DNA of 63,321 nucleotides from Nitrospina sp. (lineage in GTDB: Bacteria > Nitrospinota > Nitrospinia > Nitrospinales > VA-1): positions 1 through 63,321 of the forward strand of contig JABIAY010000034.1 of the NCBI GenBank assembly GCA_018653085.1. Direction: 5' to 3'. A program made the position numbers and the translations under genes. Position 1 is the first letter of the stretch. Each line of letters begins with the position of its first letter. Under the pieces are notes generated by a model. That model saw only the letters and a list, made by a program, of their open reading frames with translations. It made no database searches and was not told the origin of the DNA. This document shows positions 8,501 to 16,129 of the stretch, piece by piece.

Positions 8501-8660
8501 CAGAGCCGAGAGAGCAGGAAACCTCGGTCAGAGAGATTACGGCATAGTCATCACCGCAACCGATGCAAGTGGCAACGAAAGTACAGCCGCGTGTTCCGCA
8601 TCGGTTCCTCATGACCAGGGAAACAACACTTCCCCGGCCACGAAGAAAGGGAAGAAGTAG
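5559..8660 (+). CDS. large secreted multidomain protein with Big_1, PKD-like and HYR repeats
   Basis: This 1033-residue protein has a ribosome site (GGGGAG) and a signal peptide ending near residue 38 (AWSTPAP). Domains in order: a nidogen-like beta region (~45-230; SLHISSNGFIQFD and AMLWDDLNP); a proline-rich linker; an alpha/beta region (~250-490; IVTFVNNLGGGLLALSESG) of uncertain fold, perhaps glutamine-amidotransferase-like; a Big_1/invasin-like domain (~495-585); a PKD-like domain (~590-675; PPTADAGS, LDGSGSSDPDNDPLTYSW); three HYR repeats (~675-905; each with VTVVDTTAP and VEATG); and a final domain with the LWPPNHKL motif. No LPXTG, PEP-CTERM or autotransporter end is seen. It is probably a secreted or surface adhesin. 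The T2SS operon that follows could export it (inference from position). Confidence 0.85.
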   Translation: MSKNKSLKFLQSWRPARLLAAACLLLLSFAFASSAWSTPAPGPDGGGYSSTAITNDLRNINGTTVSLSDDQVSGAISIPFTFDFYGKSYNSLHISSNGFIQFDGANNLHQGCCSGRAIPAADGIDNIIAMLWDDLNPASYGGGQIRYQVLGSAPNREFVVGFYGVPLFYNNGSNTVEAILHEGSNDIELQYGAVIFDGSAQTVGTENETGTEGLQIAAGGNANMSNLGFMVSTSYVAPPPPPPSGPAIGGPMVLSGDDADDGGHCGGSACGQLYGKALSFVVNNSQSSGTGIVAVGVNSSYALSSFNSWNQVSNAGPNVAVTHVRTTSEIANVNFSNFAAIYIASDSRNTSGGMTSSQLTALNARQADIVTFVNNLGGGLLALSESGYSHKYNWLPLSLTTANSGHSNSSGNLPTADMSSIAPGITESHLSHCCYHTVFTGPPGFSGLRVLAYHDHNNNDAFDGASVDQVLLLGGTQVTIQGNLGLTPVAAIDEEVGDSHTVTASAEDGSPLGPVAGATVTFNISAGPNAGASGTCNPAGCVTDSNGEVTFTYVGSGGVGTDSIVASFVDSNNVSQTSNTATATWVISNQPPTADAGSTQIVEQTGPSGSSVTLDGSGSSDPDNDPLTYSWTGVFGTASGATPSVSIPAGTYTVTLVVNDGTVDSTPATMSVTVVDTTAPAITAPDDVQVEATGPQTDVTIGTATANDAVGVTSIDSDAPADYSVTTTVVIWTACDAAGNCASDTQNVTVVDTTAPSITAPDDVTVEATGPQTDVAIGTATATDAVGVDSITSDQPADYTASTTTVVTWTACDAAGNCNSATQNVTVVDTTPPAVTAPANVTVEATGVTTPVGLGTASATDLVDGSLVPAADNTGPFALGTYTITWSSTDAAGNTGTATQTVTVVDTTAPDISNACLTDKLWPPNHKLVLVSTGSVSDIADPNATFSVSVTSNQPINGTGDGNTDPDWVVSDNATSYEVSLRAERAGNLGQRDYGIVITATDASGNESTAACSASVPHDQGNNTSPATKKGKK
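7571..8282 (+). repeat. three degenerate ~235-bp tandem repeats encoding HYR domains
   Basis: Units begin near 7571, 7802 and 8035 at the shared sequence for VTVVDTT. The first two are highly similar (long identical runs such as those for TAPDDV-VEATGPQTDV and TACDAAGNC). The third is diverged. This points to recent internal duplication by recombination. Confidence 0.8.
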
Positions 8661-8681
8661 TCCCTAAAGTTTGCTTTAAAG

Positions 8682-8736
8682 AAGGCCACTGGGGGAGGAA
8701 GGCAACTTCCTCCCCCAGCTGGCCTTTTTCTTTTTC
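8682..8736 (+). terminator. strong rho-independent terminator after the HYR protein gene
   Basis: A long stem pairs AAGGCCA (8682-8688) with TGGCCTT (8720-8726). Inside it, CTGGGGGAGGAA (8689-8700) pairs with TTCCTCCCCCAG (8707-8718), around a short loop. A T-rich tail (CTTTTTCTTTTTC) follows. It separates the adhesin transcript from the secretion operon. Confidence 0.9.
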
Positions 8737-8740
8737 TGGC

Positions 8741-9064
8741 AAAAAGCTTTTCCAGCCCCAGCATTCCTCACGATATCGACCCAGCTTTATCGGCTAAATT
8801 TCAATACTTTCCCCCCTTTTTCCCAAAGACAGGGGATTTTACGCAAACATAATTATCTAAAGGTCTTTCTCAGATTTCCCGAAAATAAAGGTGTAGGGGG
8901 ACTATAATGAGGGTACGCATCGTTTTTTGGCGATTTCAACCTTATTGGGGCTATAACTTATTGCAATGATTATGAGAAAAGGCTCCACCCGTCAAAATTT
9001 TGTAATAACTTGACAATCCCCAATAAATTCATTAAGTTAGGGGAAGAAATCATGAGGGAAACTT
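8741..9064 (+). promoter_or_regulatory. upstream region of the T2SS operon, 324 bp
   Basis: No gene is seen here. Two promoter candidates are visible and neither is complete. A perfect TTGACA lies at 9010-9015 with only a poor -10 (TTAAGT, 9032-9037). A perfect TATAAT lies at 8903-8908 without a good -35. GAGGG at 9053-9057 is the ribosome site for the GTG start of gspC at 9065. Confidence 0.35.
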
Positions 9065-9826
9065 GTGCCTTTGAATAAATTTTTCCCGGCGATCAACCTG
9101 GTTTTTGTCCTCACCATTGCTCTCCTTATCACCCTGTCGGTCAGAACCTGGACTCACCCCCCCTATCCATCCAGGGTGGATGGTTCCTCACTGGTAGGAT
9201 CGCCGAAAAACCTGCAAAAATTAGCAGTTAACAAGCCGGGATATAACGCCGGAACGGTATCCCAGGTGGTGCAAAGTAATGTATTCCGCAAAGAGCGGAA
9301 GCAATATATACCACCGCCTCCACCGCCCTCGGCTCGCCCGGCCACAGCCCCTAAACCGGCCTTGCCTCCCCCGAACCTGGTTTTGAAGGGAGTTCTGATG
9401 CTGGCTGGTACGAAAATTGCTATCCTACAGGGAAAGTATTCCGCCCAGGAAGGGGGAAAGGTTGTACAGAAAAAGGTAAAGAAAAAAGGCTATTCCCTGG
9501 GACAAATTGTAGGCAATTTTGAATTGACCGAAATCGAAAAAAACTCAGTCATTTTAGATGATAAAAAAGGGCGAAAAATCCGCCTGCGGTTGGCCCCCCG
9601 CCAGCCAGACAAGATAATTCACCGTGAAGGAACTTCATTGTTCCAGAAAAACAAGAAATATGATCCGAGGAAGTTCAAAGCAACTCCAGTCAAAAATAAA
9701 CCTGTCAGGCCAAAGGTGGCCCAGCCCAAACCGGCTACCCAACGAGCGCCTGCCGCACCGGCTCCCGCATTCAGAGTCTCCGGCGCACCTACTCCGCCAC
9801 CCAGGGTTCATATTTCAGGAAAATAA
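9065..9826 (+). CDS. gspC: type II secretion protein C
   Basis: This is a 253-residue inner-membrane protein with a GTG start set by GAGGG seven bases upstream. One N-terminal membrane segment (residues ~7-28) is followed by a Pro-rich periplasmic linker (PPPPPPSARPATAPKPALPP). The homology region (~105-180) reads LVLKGVLMLAGTKIAIL, YSLGQIVGNFELTEIEKNSVILDDKKGRKIRLRL. In the family this HR domain docks onto the N0 domain of the secretin GspD. No PDZ or coiled-coil domain follows; instead there is a basic, Pro/Ala-rich tail. First gene of an eleven-gene operon, six bases before gspE. Confidence 0.85.
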   Translation: MPLNKFFPAINLVFVLTIALLITLSVRTWTHPPYPSRVDGSSLVGSPKNLQKLAVNKPGYNAGTVSQVVQSNVFRKERKQYIPPPPPPSARPATAPKPALPPPNLVLKGVLMLAGTKIAILQGKYSAQEGGKVVQKKVKKKGYSLGQIVGNFELTEIEKNSVILDDKKGRKIRLRLAPRQPDKIIHREGTSLFQKNKKYDPRKFKATPVKNKPVRPKVAQPKPATQRAPAAPAPAFRVSGAPTPPPRVHISGK

Positions 9827-9832
9827 AATGTC

Positions 9833-11542
9833 ATGCTAAAAAAAACCGATCCTGTAGAGCGCATTCTTCTCAGGCACAAAAAAATTACCGAAAAGGCTCT
9901 CGAAGAAGTTAAGACCAATAACCTGCATACGGGTAGTTATCTGGGAAAAACTCTGACCGATCACGGTTATATCCACACGCAAAGCCTGCTGGAAACCCTG
10001 AGCACCGAACTGCGCCTGCCTTATATCAAAAAGGGGCAATATCCAAAATCCGGTTTGCCTGTTGAGGGCCTGACCATTACAGAAACTTTTTTACGGGAAA
10101 AAATCATTTTCCCGCTACAAATTAAAGACGATACCTTGATCGTAGCGGTTTATGATCCGTTCGACCTCTACACGATTGAGGATTTAAAAGTTTCTCTGGG
10201 AAAAAATATTCGTGTTGTTTTGAGCAGTGAGCAGGACATTCTGGAATCCATTCAAGCCTATTACGGGGAAGAAGGCGGTTCCGCCATGAATCGCATGGTC
10301 GACGGCATCCAGGATGACGACCTGCATGGGCTGGACACACTGGACGACAGCACTGAACACATTCGGGATATGGCTTCCGAGGCCCCGGTCATCAAACTGG
10401 TGAACCATATTATCAGCCAGGCCATTGAAACCCGCGCCAGTGATATTCATTTGGAACCCTTCGAGGAAGACCTGTCTCTTCGCTATCGTATTGACGGCAT
10501 CCTGCATCCGATGGAACCGCCACCCAAACGTTTGAGTTCCGCAATCACCACCCGCATCAAGATCATGTCCAAGCTCGATATCTCGGAACGGCGGTTACCA
10601 CAGGATGGACGTATCAAACTTAAAATTCTCGGCAAAGATATTGATATGCGTGTTTCCACACTTCCCACATTGTATGGGGAAAGCGTGGTCATGAGAATCC
10701 TGGACCGGGACAATCTGGTTCTTGATCTGAGTCAGATGGGGTTCCCCGAAAAAGAACTCCGGCTGATAGAAGGGTTGATCAAAAAACCTTATGGCAAGTT
10801 TTTGGTTACAGGCCCCACCGGTAGCGGTAAAACCACCACGCTCTACGCCGGCTTGAGCAAGATCAATACGCCTGACAAAAAAATCATCACCATTGAGGAT
10901 CCGGTGGAATACCAGATGCGCGGCATCAACCAAATCCATGTCAAATCACAAATCGGCCTGAACTTTGCCGATGGCTTGCGTTCCATCGTGCGTCAGGATC
11001 CCGATGTCATCATGATCGGTGAGATCCGGGACCCGGAAACAGCGGATATTGCCATCCAGGCGGCGTTGACGGGACATCTGGTTTTCAGTACCGTTCACAC
11101 CAATGATGCGGCTGGTGCCGTCACCCGACTTCTCGATATGGGCATCGAAAACTTTCTCATCTCTTCAGCCCTGCTTGGGGTGCTTGCCCAAAGGCTGGTC
11201 CGGGTGATCTGTCCCGACTGCAAGGAGGAAGCCACTTTAACCCCAACTCTTGAAGCAGAAATGGGTCTGCTGCATAAAGAAAAGGTCAAAGTTTACTCTG
11301 GAAAAGGTTGCAAAGCCTGTAGCAATACCGGGTTCAGGGGCCGGTGCGGCATCTATGAACTTTTGGTTGTAGATGACTCGATTCGTGAACTCATCCTGAA
11401 AAAATCCACCGCACAGACTATCTGCGATCAGGCCCGAAAAATGGGGATGCGCACCCTCCGGGAAGACGGATGGGACAAAGTCGTGAAAGGCATCACCACT
11501 GTTGAAGAAATTCTGCGCGTTACGCTGAACGATAGAAACTAG
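9833..11542 (+). CDS. gspE: type II secretion ATPase E
   Basis: This 569-residue hexameric ATPase powers pseudopilus assembly from the cytoplasmic side. The N-terminal ~150 residues form a T2SSE_N/MshEN-like domain. The catalytic part has Walker A GPTGSGKTT (~327-335), Asp and His boxes (SDIHLEP, VHTNDAAGA) and Walker B DPDVIMIGEIRD (~390-400). A tetracysteine zinc site (CPDC near 460 and CKAC near 493, then GFRGRCGIYEL) marks it as GspE/PilB-type rather than a retraction ATPase. The length is slightly above the usual ~500 because of the long N-domain. AGGA lies 12 bases upstream of the ATG. Confidence 0.95.
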   Translation: MLKKTDPVERILLRHKKITEKALEEVKTNNLHTGSYLGKTLTDHGYIHTQSLLETLSTELRLPYIKKGQYPKSGLPVEGLTITETFLREKIIFPLQIKDDTLIVAVYDPFDLYTIEDLKVSLGKNIRVVLSSEQDILESIQAYYGEEGGSAMNRMVDGIQDDDLHGLDTLDDSTEHIRDMASEAPVIKLVNHIISQAIETRASDIHLEPFEEDLSLRYRIDGILHPMEPPPKRLSSAITTRIKIMSKLDISERRLPQDGRIKLKILGKDIDMRVSTLPTLYGESVVMRILDRDNLVLDLSQMGFPEKELRLIEGLIKKPYGKFLVTGPTGSGKTTTLYAGLSKINTPDKKIITIEDPVEYQMRGINQIHVKSQIGLNFADGLRSIVRQDPDVIMIGEIRDPETADIAIQAALTGHLVFSTVHTNDAAGAVTRLLDMGIENFLISSALLGVLAQRLVRVICPDCKEEATLTPTLEAEMGLLHKEKVKVYSGKGCKACSNTGFRGRCGIYELLVVDDSIRELILKKSTAQTICDQARKMGMRTLREDGWDKVVKGITTVEEILRVTLNDRN

Positions 11543-11575
11543 TCTTTCCTTTAATCAAGAGGCAACATATAAACC

Positions 11576-12796
11576 ATGACGGTTTATTCCTACAAAGCCA
11601 CGGACAAGAGCGGCAAGTTTGTTGAAGGTGACATAGACGCTCCGGATTACCACACTGCGATTCAACAAATCCGCCAGCTTAATTTTTTTCCCGTCAAAGT
11701 GGCAGAGGGAAAAAACAAAGTTTCTTCTGCGTTCAAGCTTTCTTTGCCCCAACTGGGTTCCAAGGTTCCTACCCGAGACCTGATGACTCTCACCATGCAG
11801 CTGTCCACCCTGGTGGATGCGGGTCTGACCCTGGATGACAGTCTCTCCACCCTTATCAAGCTGGCAGAGACCGAACAAATTCGTGCCGTACTTGCAGATA
11901 TTCGCAAGCAGGTTCATGCCGGAAGTACTTTCGCCGATGCCCTGGAAGAACATCCTGATGTTTTTTCAAAACTTTATATCAACATGGTCCGTGCCGGAGA
12001 AGCCGGAGGCATGGTCAGCGAAGCGTTGGCCCGCCTGGCAATGTTTCTGGAAAAATCAGTAGAACTCAAAAACAATATTCGTACCGCCATGGTTTACCCG
12101 GCCATCCTGAGCCTGGTGGGCGGGTCTGCCGTAATCATTCTTATCACTTTTGTCGTTCCGCAATTTTCAAAACTGTTTGAAGACATGGGCGCGGCTCTGC
12201 CGCTTCCGACCCAGCTCATGCTGGGACTCAGCTCCCTGATCATCAATTACTGGCCTGCATTGCTTCTGGGAATACTGGGGTGCATAGGAGCTTTTACATT
12301 CTATACAAAAACCGACAAAGGGCGGCTTCGATGGGACACCTTACTCTTGAAGCTTCCTTTGTTCGGCTCCCTGATCCGCAAAATTGAAGTTTCGCGTTTC
12401 AGCTTGACCATGGCGACTCTGCTGAAAAGTGGAGTGCCTATCTTGCAAGCCATGGGGATTGTCCAATCTATTCTGATCAATCGTGTTATTTCGGATGCGA
12501 TTGGAAACCTCAAGCAGGCTTTGAAGAGAGGCAAGGGTTTATCGGGTCCGCTTCAAGAGGCTGAAGTTTTCCCCCCCATGGCGGTTCATATGATCACTGT
12601 AGGAGAAACCTCAGGCTCGCTGGACGAAATGCTGACCAAGGTCTCTCAGACTTACGACAAGGAAGTGGAACAGGCCATCAAGCAGGTTATCTCCCTGATT
12701 GAGCCTATGATGATTTTATTTATGGCATTGGTCATCGGTTTCATCGTGGTTTCGATGTTACTCGCTATTTTCAGTGCCAACGACATTGCTTTTTAA
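11576..12796 (+). CDS. gspF: type II secretion inner-membrane platform protein F
   Basis: This 406-residue protein of the GspF/PilC family has the usual length. Two repeated cytoplasmic T2SSF domains each carry an L-AGLTLDDSL or LKSGVPILQAM type motif and a VRAGEAGG or ITVGETSGSLDEML motif. Three membrane helices lie near 170-195, 215-240 and 375-400 (MMILFMALVIGFIVVSMLLAIF). In the family it is the membrane platform coupling the GspE ATPase to pseudopilin assembly. It follows gspE by 33 bp. Confidence 0.95.
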   Translation: MTVYSYKATDKSGKFVEGDIDAPDYHTAIQQIRQLNFFPVKVAEGKNKVSSAFKLSLPQLGSKVPTRDLMTLTMQLSTLVDAGLTLDDSLSTLIKLAETEQIRAVLADIRKQVHAGSTFADALEEHPDVFSKLYINMVRAGEAGGMVSEALARLAMFLEKSVELKNNIRTAMVYPAILSLVGGSAVIILITFVVPQFSKLFEDMGAALPLPTQLMLGLSSLIINYWPALLLGILGCIGAFTFYTKTDKGRLRWDTLLLKLPLFGSLIRKIEVSRFSLTMATLLKSGVPILQAMGIVQSILINRVISDAIGNLKQALKRGKGLSGPLQEAEVFPPMAVHMITVGETSGSLDEMLTKVSQTYDKEVEQAIKQVISLIEPMMILFMALVIGFIVVSMLLAIFSANDIAF

Positions 12797-12823
12797 TCAA
12801 CCCCAACCAGACAAGGAAAACTT

Positions 12824-13246
12824 ATGAAGGGCCAAACTCAATCAATCAAAATCCACCCGCTTAACTCTATGGGCTTCACCCTTATTGAGCTTATGGTGGT
12901 GATGGTTATAATCGGTCTATTGGCGGCAACCGTTGTGCCCAAATTCTTTGGCCATATAGATAAAGCACGGCAACAGGATGCCCAGGCCCAAATTGAACTT
13001 CTCGGTCAGGCACTGGATCTTTATCGTCTGGAAAAACACAAATACCCCACAACGGATCAGGGCCTCCAGGCCATAAGCTCCTACTTGAAAAAGGAGCTTC
13101 CCAAAGACCCATGGGGAAACGAATACATCTATCAATCTCCTGGACAGGAAGGACGAAGCTACGATCTGATATCTTATGGTGCTGATAAAACTGAAGGAGG
13201 TGAAGAAAACGATCTAGACATCGTCAGTTGGAAGCACTTTGAATAG
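12824..13246 (+). CDS. gspG: major pseudopilin G
   Basis: This 140-residue type IV pilin-like protein has a prepilin cleavage site at MG/FTLIEL after a 16-residue basic leader, Glu at mature position 5 and a hydrophobic helix VVMVIIGLLAATVVP. The family signature KYPTTDQGLQAL-type stretch (HKYPTTDQGLQAI) and a C-terminal region LPKDPWGNEYIYQSPG, DLISYGADKTEGGE identify GspG, with the calcium-site Asp residues near the end. It forms the shaft of the pseudopilus. Good ribosome site (AAGGAAAA). It overlaps gspH by 8 bp. Confidence 0.95.
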   Translation: MKGQTQSIKIHPLNSMGFTLIELMVVMVIIGLLAATVVPKFFGHIDKARQQDAQAQIELLGQALDLYRLEKHKYPTTDQGLQAISSYLKKELPKDPWGNEYIYQSPGQEGRSYDLISYGADKTEGGEENDLDIVSWKHFE

Positions 13247-13733
13247 AACTATTCAAGGAAAGCCTAATGGCTTCACCCTTCTGGAGATGGTTCTGGTTCT
13301 ACTGTTGATGGGCCTGTTCGCAGGGTTGACGCTCCCCTTCGTAGTGTCCACACTGGATCGCATCAAACTGCAATCCGAAGTTCGACAGATATCTTCAGCG
13401 ATCCAGTTTACCCGTAGCGAAGCCATATCAAGAAAAACATTATTTACCTTTAACGTAGATATCGAAAAAAACCAGTATTGGCTGGCGATCCCCAAACAGG
13501 AAGAGGTCACGCAATCAAAACCGATTGATGAAACGGTCCAGGTCATAGACTACCAAAGGGCTGACGAGACCCTGACCGAAGGAACATTCGAAATCCTTTT
13601 TTATCCTCGGGGCAACTCCAGCGGAGGAACCATCCGATTTAAATCCACTGATGACAAGGATGAGGAAAATATTTATGCGGTCACCATCGACCCAATTACC
13701 GGCAAACCCAGAATCAGCCAACTGGAAGAATGA
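13239..13733 (+). CDS. gspH: minor pseudopilin H
   Basis: This 164-residue pseudopilin has a likely TTG start at 13239, overlapping the gspG stop, which suggests translational coupling. The leader ends NG/FTLLEM and is followed by a hydrophobic helix (VLVLLLMGLFAGLTLPF). The residues after it (IKLQSEVRQISSAIQFTRSEAISRKT) match the GspH/FimT pattern, and the rest is predicted beta-rich. In the family it is part of the pseudopilus tip assembly. Confidence 0.85.
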   Translation: MNRTIQGKPNGFTLLEMVLVLLLMGLFAGLTLPFVVSTLDRIKLQSEVRQISSAIQFTRSEAISRKTLFTFNVDIEKNQYWLAIPKQEEVTQSKPIDETVQVIDYQRADETLTEGTFEILFYPRGNSSGGTIRFKSTDDKDEENIYAVTIDPITGKPRISQLEE

Positions 13734-14274
13734 ACACGGGTTCTCCCTTCTGGAGGTTGTGGTTGCCCTTGCCATTATGGCTGGAGGCTTTTTAGTCATA
13801 CTCAACCTGTTTTCGGCAAGCGTCCGATCCGTGGATTTCTCTGGCCAGTATCTGAAGGGTGTCACCCTGGCGAATTCGAAAATAAATGAACTGGAAATAC
13901 TGAATTTTGAGCCTGATGAATACTCCGGCAATTTTGAAAATGAAGAGAGTTATCATTGGGAGGTCGACATCGCCCCCCATGATTCACCCTTGAATGATCC
14001 CGACTCAGGCATCCAGCTACAAAAAATTTTACTAAAAGTCTTTTGGGAAGATCGGGGCCAAACGCGCAATGTTGAATTGGCCACCCTTCGCCTTGAGGGT
14101 CAGGCCCACCCGGTTTCAAACACCTATTTGGAAAAACTGTTTACGGGAGGAGCGTCTCCGGCCAGTGGTGGCGAAGGAGAAGCTTCCGAAGACACCACCA
14201 ATGCAAATGTATGTGGATCAAGCACCACCAACGTAAGCGGTGCGGGAAGTGGAAGCAATGTCTCAGGAAATTAG
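13675..14274 (+). CDS. gspI: minor pseudopilin I
   Basis: I choose the ATG at 13675 because GAGGA lies eight bases upstream; the frame is open back to an ATG at 13651. It overlaps the 3' end of gspH by 59 bp. The leader ends HG/FSLLEV, followed by a helix (VVALAIMAGGFLVILNLFSA) with the expected Glu5. The globular part is short, and a Ser/Thr/Gly-rich low-complexity tail (~50 residues, ASPASGGEGEAS... and STTNVSGAGSG) is longer than usual for GspI. The stop abuts the ATG of gspJ. Confidence 0.85.
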   Translation: MRSPSTQLPANPESANWKNEHGFSLLEVVVALAIMAGGFLVILNLFSASVRSVDFSGQYLKGVTLANSKINELEILNFEPDEYSGNFENEESYHWEVDIAPHDSPLNDPDSGIQLQKILLKVFWEDRGQTRNVELATLRLEGQAHPVSNTYLEKLFTGGASPASGGEGEASEDTTNANVCGSSTTNVSGAGSGSNVSGN

Positions 14275-15150
14275 ATGAAACAAATATTTAAAAACCAATC
14301 GGGATTCACCCTGCTGGAGATGATTCTTTCGATGACCATTATCGCCATGATGGTCGCTTTGGGACTGGGAGGAGTCCGCCTTGGAATCTCTGCCCGGGAT
14401 GTGGGAGAACAAAAGGTAGACACCTATCAACGATTGCGCATTATCAGCGAGCAACTCAAGCAAAAGCTTCAATCCACCTATCCGGTATTTGTCAGTCAAA
14501 AAGATGGGGTAGCCATCGGCCAGAACCTCTCCTCAAAAAAAAGAATCCTGGCTTTTGAAGGAAATTCAGATTCCATACGTTTCGTCACCTTCGCCACACC
14601 CATGACCGCATCAGATCCAGCGACCTTGTCGCATGAGGTTAAATTTTATATTGGCGAGCACCCGGAAACCGGCCAGTTCGGAGCCATTTTGATGGAACGT
14701 GATATTTCCGATGGCAATATATTCTCCAGGATCGACCCGCGCTCTGACTCCACTCAATTTTTTGTGCTGGCCGAGAACGTAACCCATATGAAATTCCGCT
14801 ACTACCAAGTGAAAAAATTGCCGCCTCAGGAGGTAGAAGGCCCGGATAAAAGTGCCCAACAGTTTTCCGGGAAATGGGTCAACCGGGTCTCCATGGACCC
14901 TTTTGAACTGGGCGTAGACAATTCCAATGAGACCAATCCGACGCTGGCCTTTGAAAAAAACAATAAAATATCGCTTCCACGGGCTGTAGAGGTCACGATA
15001 GGAGTTATTCCTCAGCCTAAACCGGGAGAAGAGGAGCAAGGTGAAGAATTGGAACCTGTTTTTTCACCCCCAATCATTGTCCTACTCAACTCTGGAATGG
15101 AATTTGCAACACCTCCTGTTATAAAAGAGGATGCGAATGAAAAGGCTTAA
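14275..15150 (+). CDS. gspJ: minor pseudopilin J
   Basis: This 291-residue protein starts directly after the gspI stop. A short leader SG/FTLLEM is followed by a helix (ILSMTIIAMMVALGLGG). Downstream features match GspJ: R-RIISEQLKQKLQSTYP, a beta-rich core with SDSIRFVTFA and MKFRYYQV, and a C-terminal RAVEVTIGV strand. It is larger than typical (~200 residues) because of inserts near 210-260. It works with GspI and GspK at the pseudopilus tip. Confidence 0.85.
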   Translation: MKQIFKNQSGFTLLEMILSMTIIAMMVALGLGGVRLGISARDVGEQKVDTYQRLRIISEQLKQKLQSTYPVFVSQKDGVAIGQNLSSKKRILAFEGNSDSIRFVTFATPMTASDPATLSHEVKFYIGEHPETGQFGAILMERDISDGNIFSRIDPRSDSTQFFVLAENVTHMKFRYYQVKKLPPQEVEGPDKSAQQFSGKWVNRVSMDPFELGVDNSNETNPTLAFEKNNKISLPRAVEVTIGVIPQPKPGEEEQGEELEPVFSPPIIVLLNSGMEFATPPVIKEDANEKA

Positions 15151-16129
15151 CTCAAATCAAAACGGCATGGCTTTGATGATCGTCCTATGGGTTCTTGTTC
15201 TGCTGATAGCTTTGGCGACGGAATTTGCCTTTTCGATGAAAATGGAGGTCAACACCACTCGAAATTATAAGGAAGATACAGAAAGCTATTATCTCGCCAA
15301 GGCCGGGATCAATCTGGCGGTGGCGGAGTTGCTCAAAAATGCTCGTTTTCACTCCATTCATGAAGAGCATGGCTGGGTCATGGGAAAAGAGGTGCCTGCT
15401 CCAAGTGCCAATTCCAACGCCAGCGATTCAACCGAAGGCGAGGAAGAGGAGGCTCTAGAATTCGACATTGTTAATAGAACCGATATCGAACTGGAACATG
15501 GAACCATCACCTATACCATCCGAGACGAGAACGGGAAAATATCCATCAACTCGTCCAGCAAACTTATCCTTAACAAACTGCTGGCTTATTCCGGGGTTAA
15601 GGAAAAGCTGGCGCAGGACACCATTTCGGATTCGATTCTGGATTGGATCGATGCAGACAAAAACCATCGCCTCAATGGCGCAGAAGATGATTATTATCGA
15701 ACCCAACGTCCACCCTATTATGCGAAAAACGGAAAGATCGAAACCCTCGGCGAATTATTAAAAATCAGGGGAATCACAGAAGAAATCCTTTATGGTTCCA
15801 CGGAGGAATCGGAAGAAGATAAGGAGTATAAAGGCATTGCCCAGTTTTTGACCGTTTACAAGTATCCATCGGTCAACCCGAATACAGCAAGCGAAGAGGT
15901 ATTAAATATTATCTATTCCCCCGAGCAAGCAAAGGTAATTTTAAACAACCGAACTTCAAAGGGCTATCACTCGAACAGTCTCTCCACACTTTTCAGGGTC
16001 ACTGCAACGGGGAAAATACAGGGGAGCCGAACGGAACACACCCTCGAAGTAGTTTTAGAAAAAACCGGCACAGGGGACAAGGCAAACATGGTCACTCATT
16101 ATTGGAACGATAACGTCCTGGACTTATGA
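15137..16129 (+). CDS. gspK: minor pseudopilin K
   Basis: The start is set at the ATG at 15137, six bases after GAGG; the ATG at 15131 is too close to that site. The leader ends NG/MALMIV and, as in other GspK proteins, the usual Glu5 is absent. A helix LWVLVLLIALATEFAF follows. The large globular domain carries the GspK signatures (YYLAKAGINLAVAEL, SILDWIDADKNHRLNGAEDDYY, NPNTASEEVL), including the Asp-rich metal-binding DWxDAD segment. It caps the pseudopilus tip in the family. It overlaps gspJ by 14 bp and gspL by 4 bp. Confidence 0.9.
   Translation: MKRLNSNQNGMALMIVLWVLVLLIALATEFAFSMKMEVNTTRNYKEDTESYYLAKAGINLAVAELLKNARFHSIHEEHGWVMGKEVPAPSANSNASDSTEGEEEEALEFDIVNRTDIELEHGTITYTIRDENGKISINSSSKLILNKLLAYSGVKEKLAQDTISDSILDWIDADKNHRLNGAEDDYYRTQRPPYYAKNGKIETLGELLKIRGITEEILYGSTEESEEDKEYKGIAQFLTVYKYPSVNPNTASEEVLNIIYSPEQAKVILNNRTSKGYHSNSLSTLFRVTATGKIQGSRTEHTLEVVLEKTGTGDKANMVTHYWNDNVLDL

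Noticed and set aside
9052..9078. ATG at 9052 as the gspC start
   Set aside because: That frame stops after eight codons; the GTG at 9065 gives the full protein with a good ribosome site.
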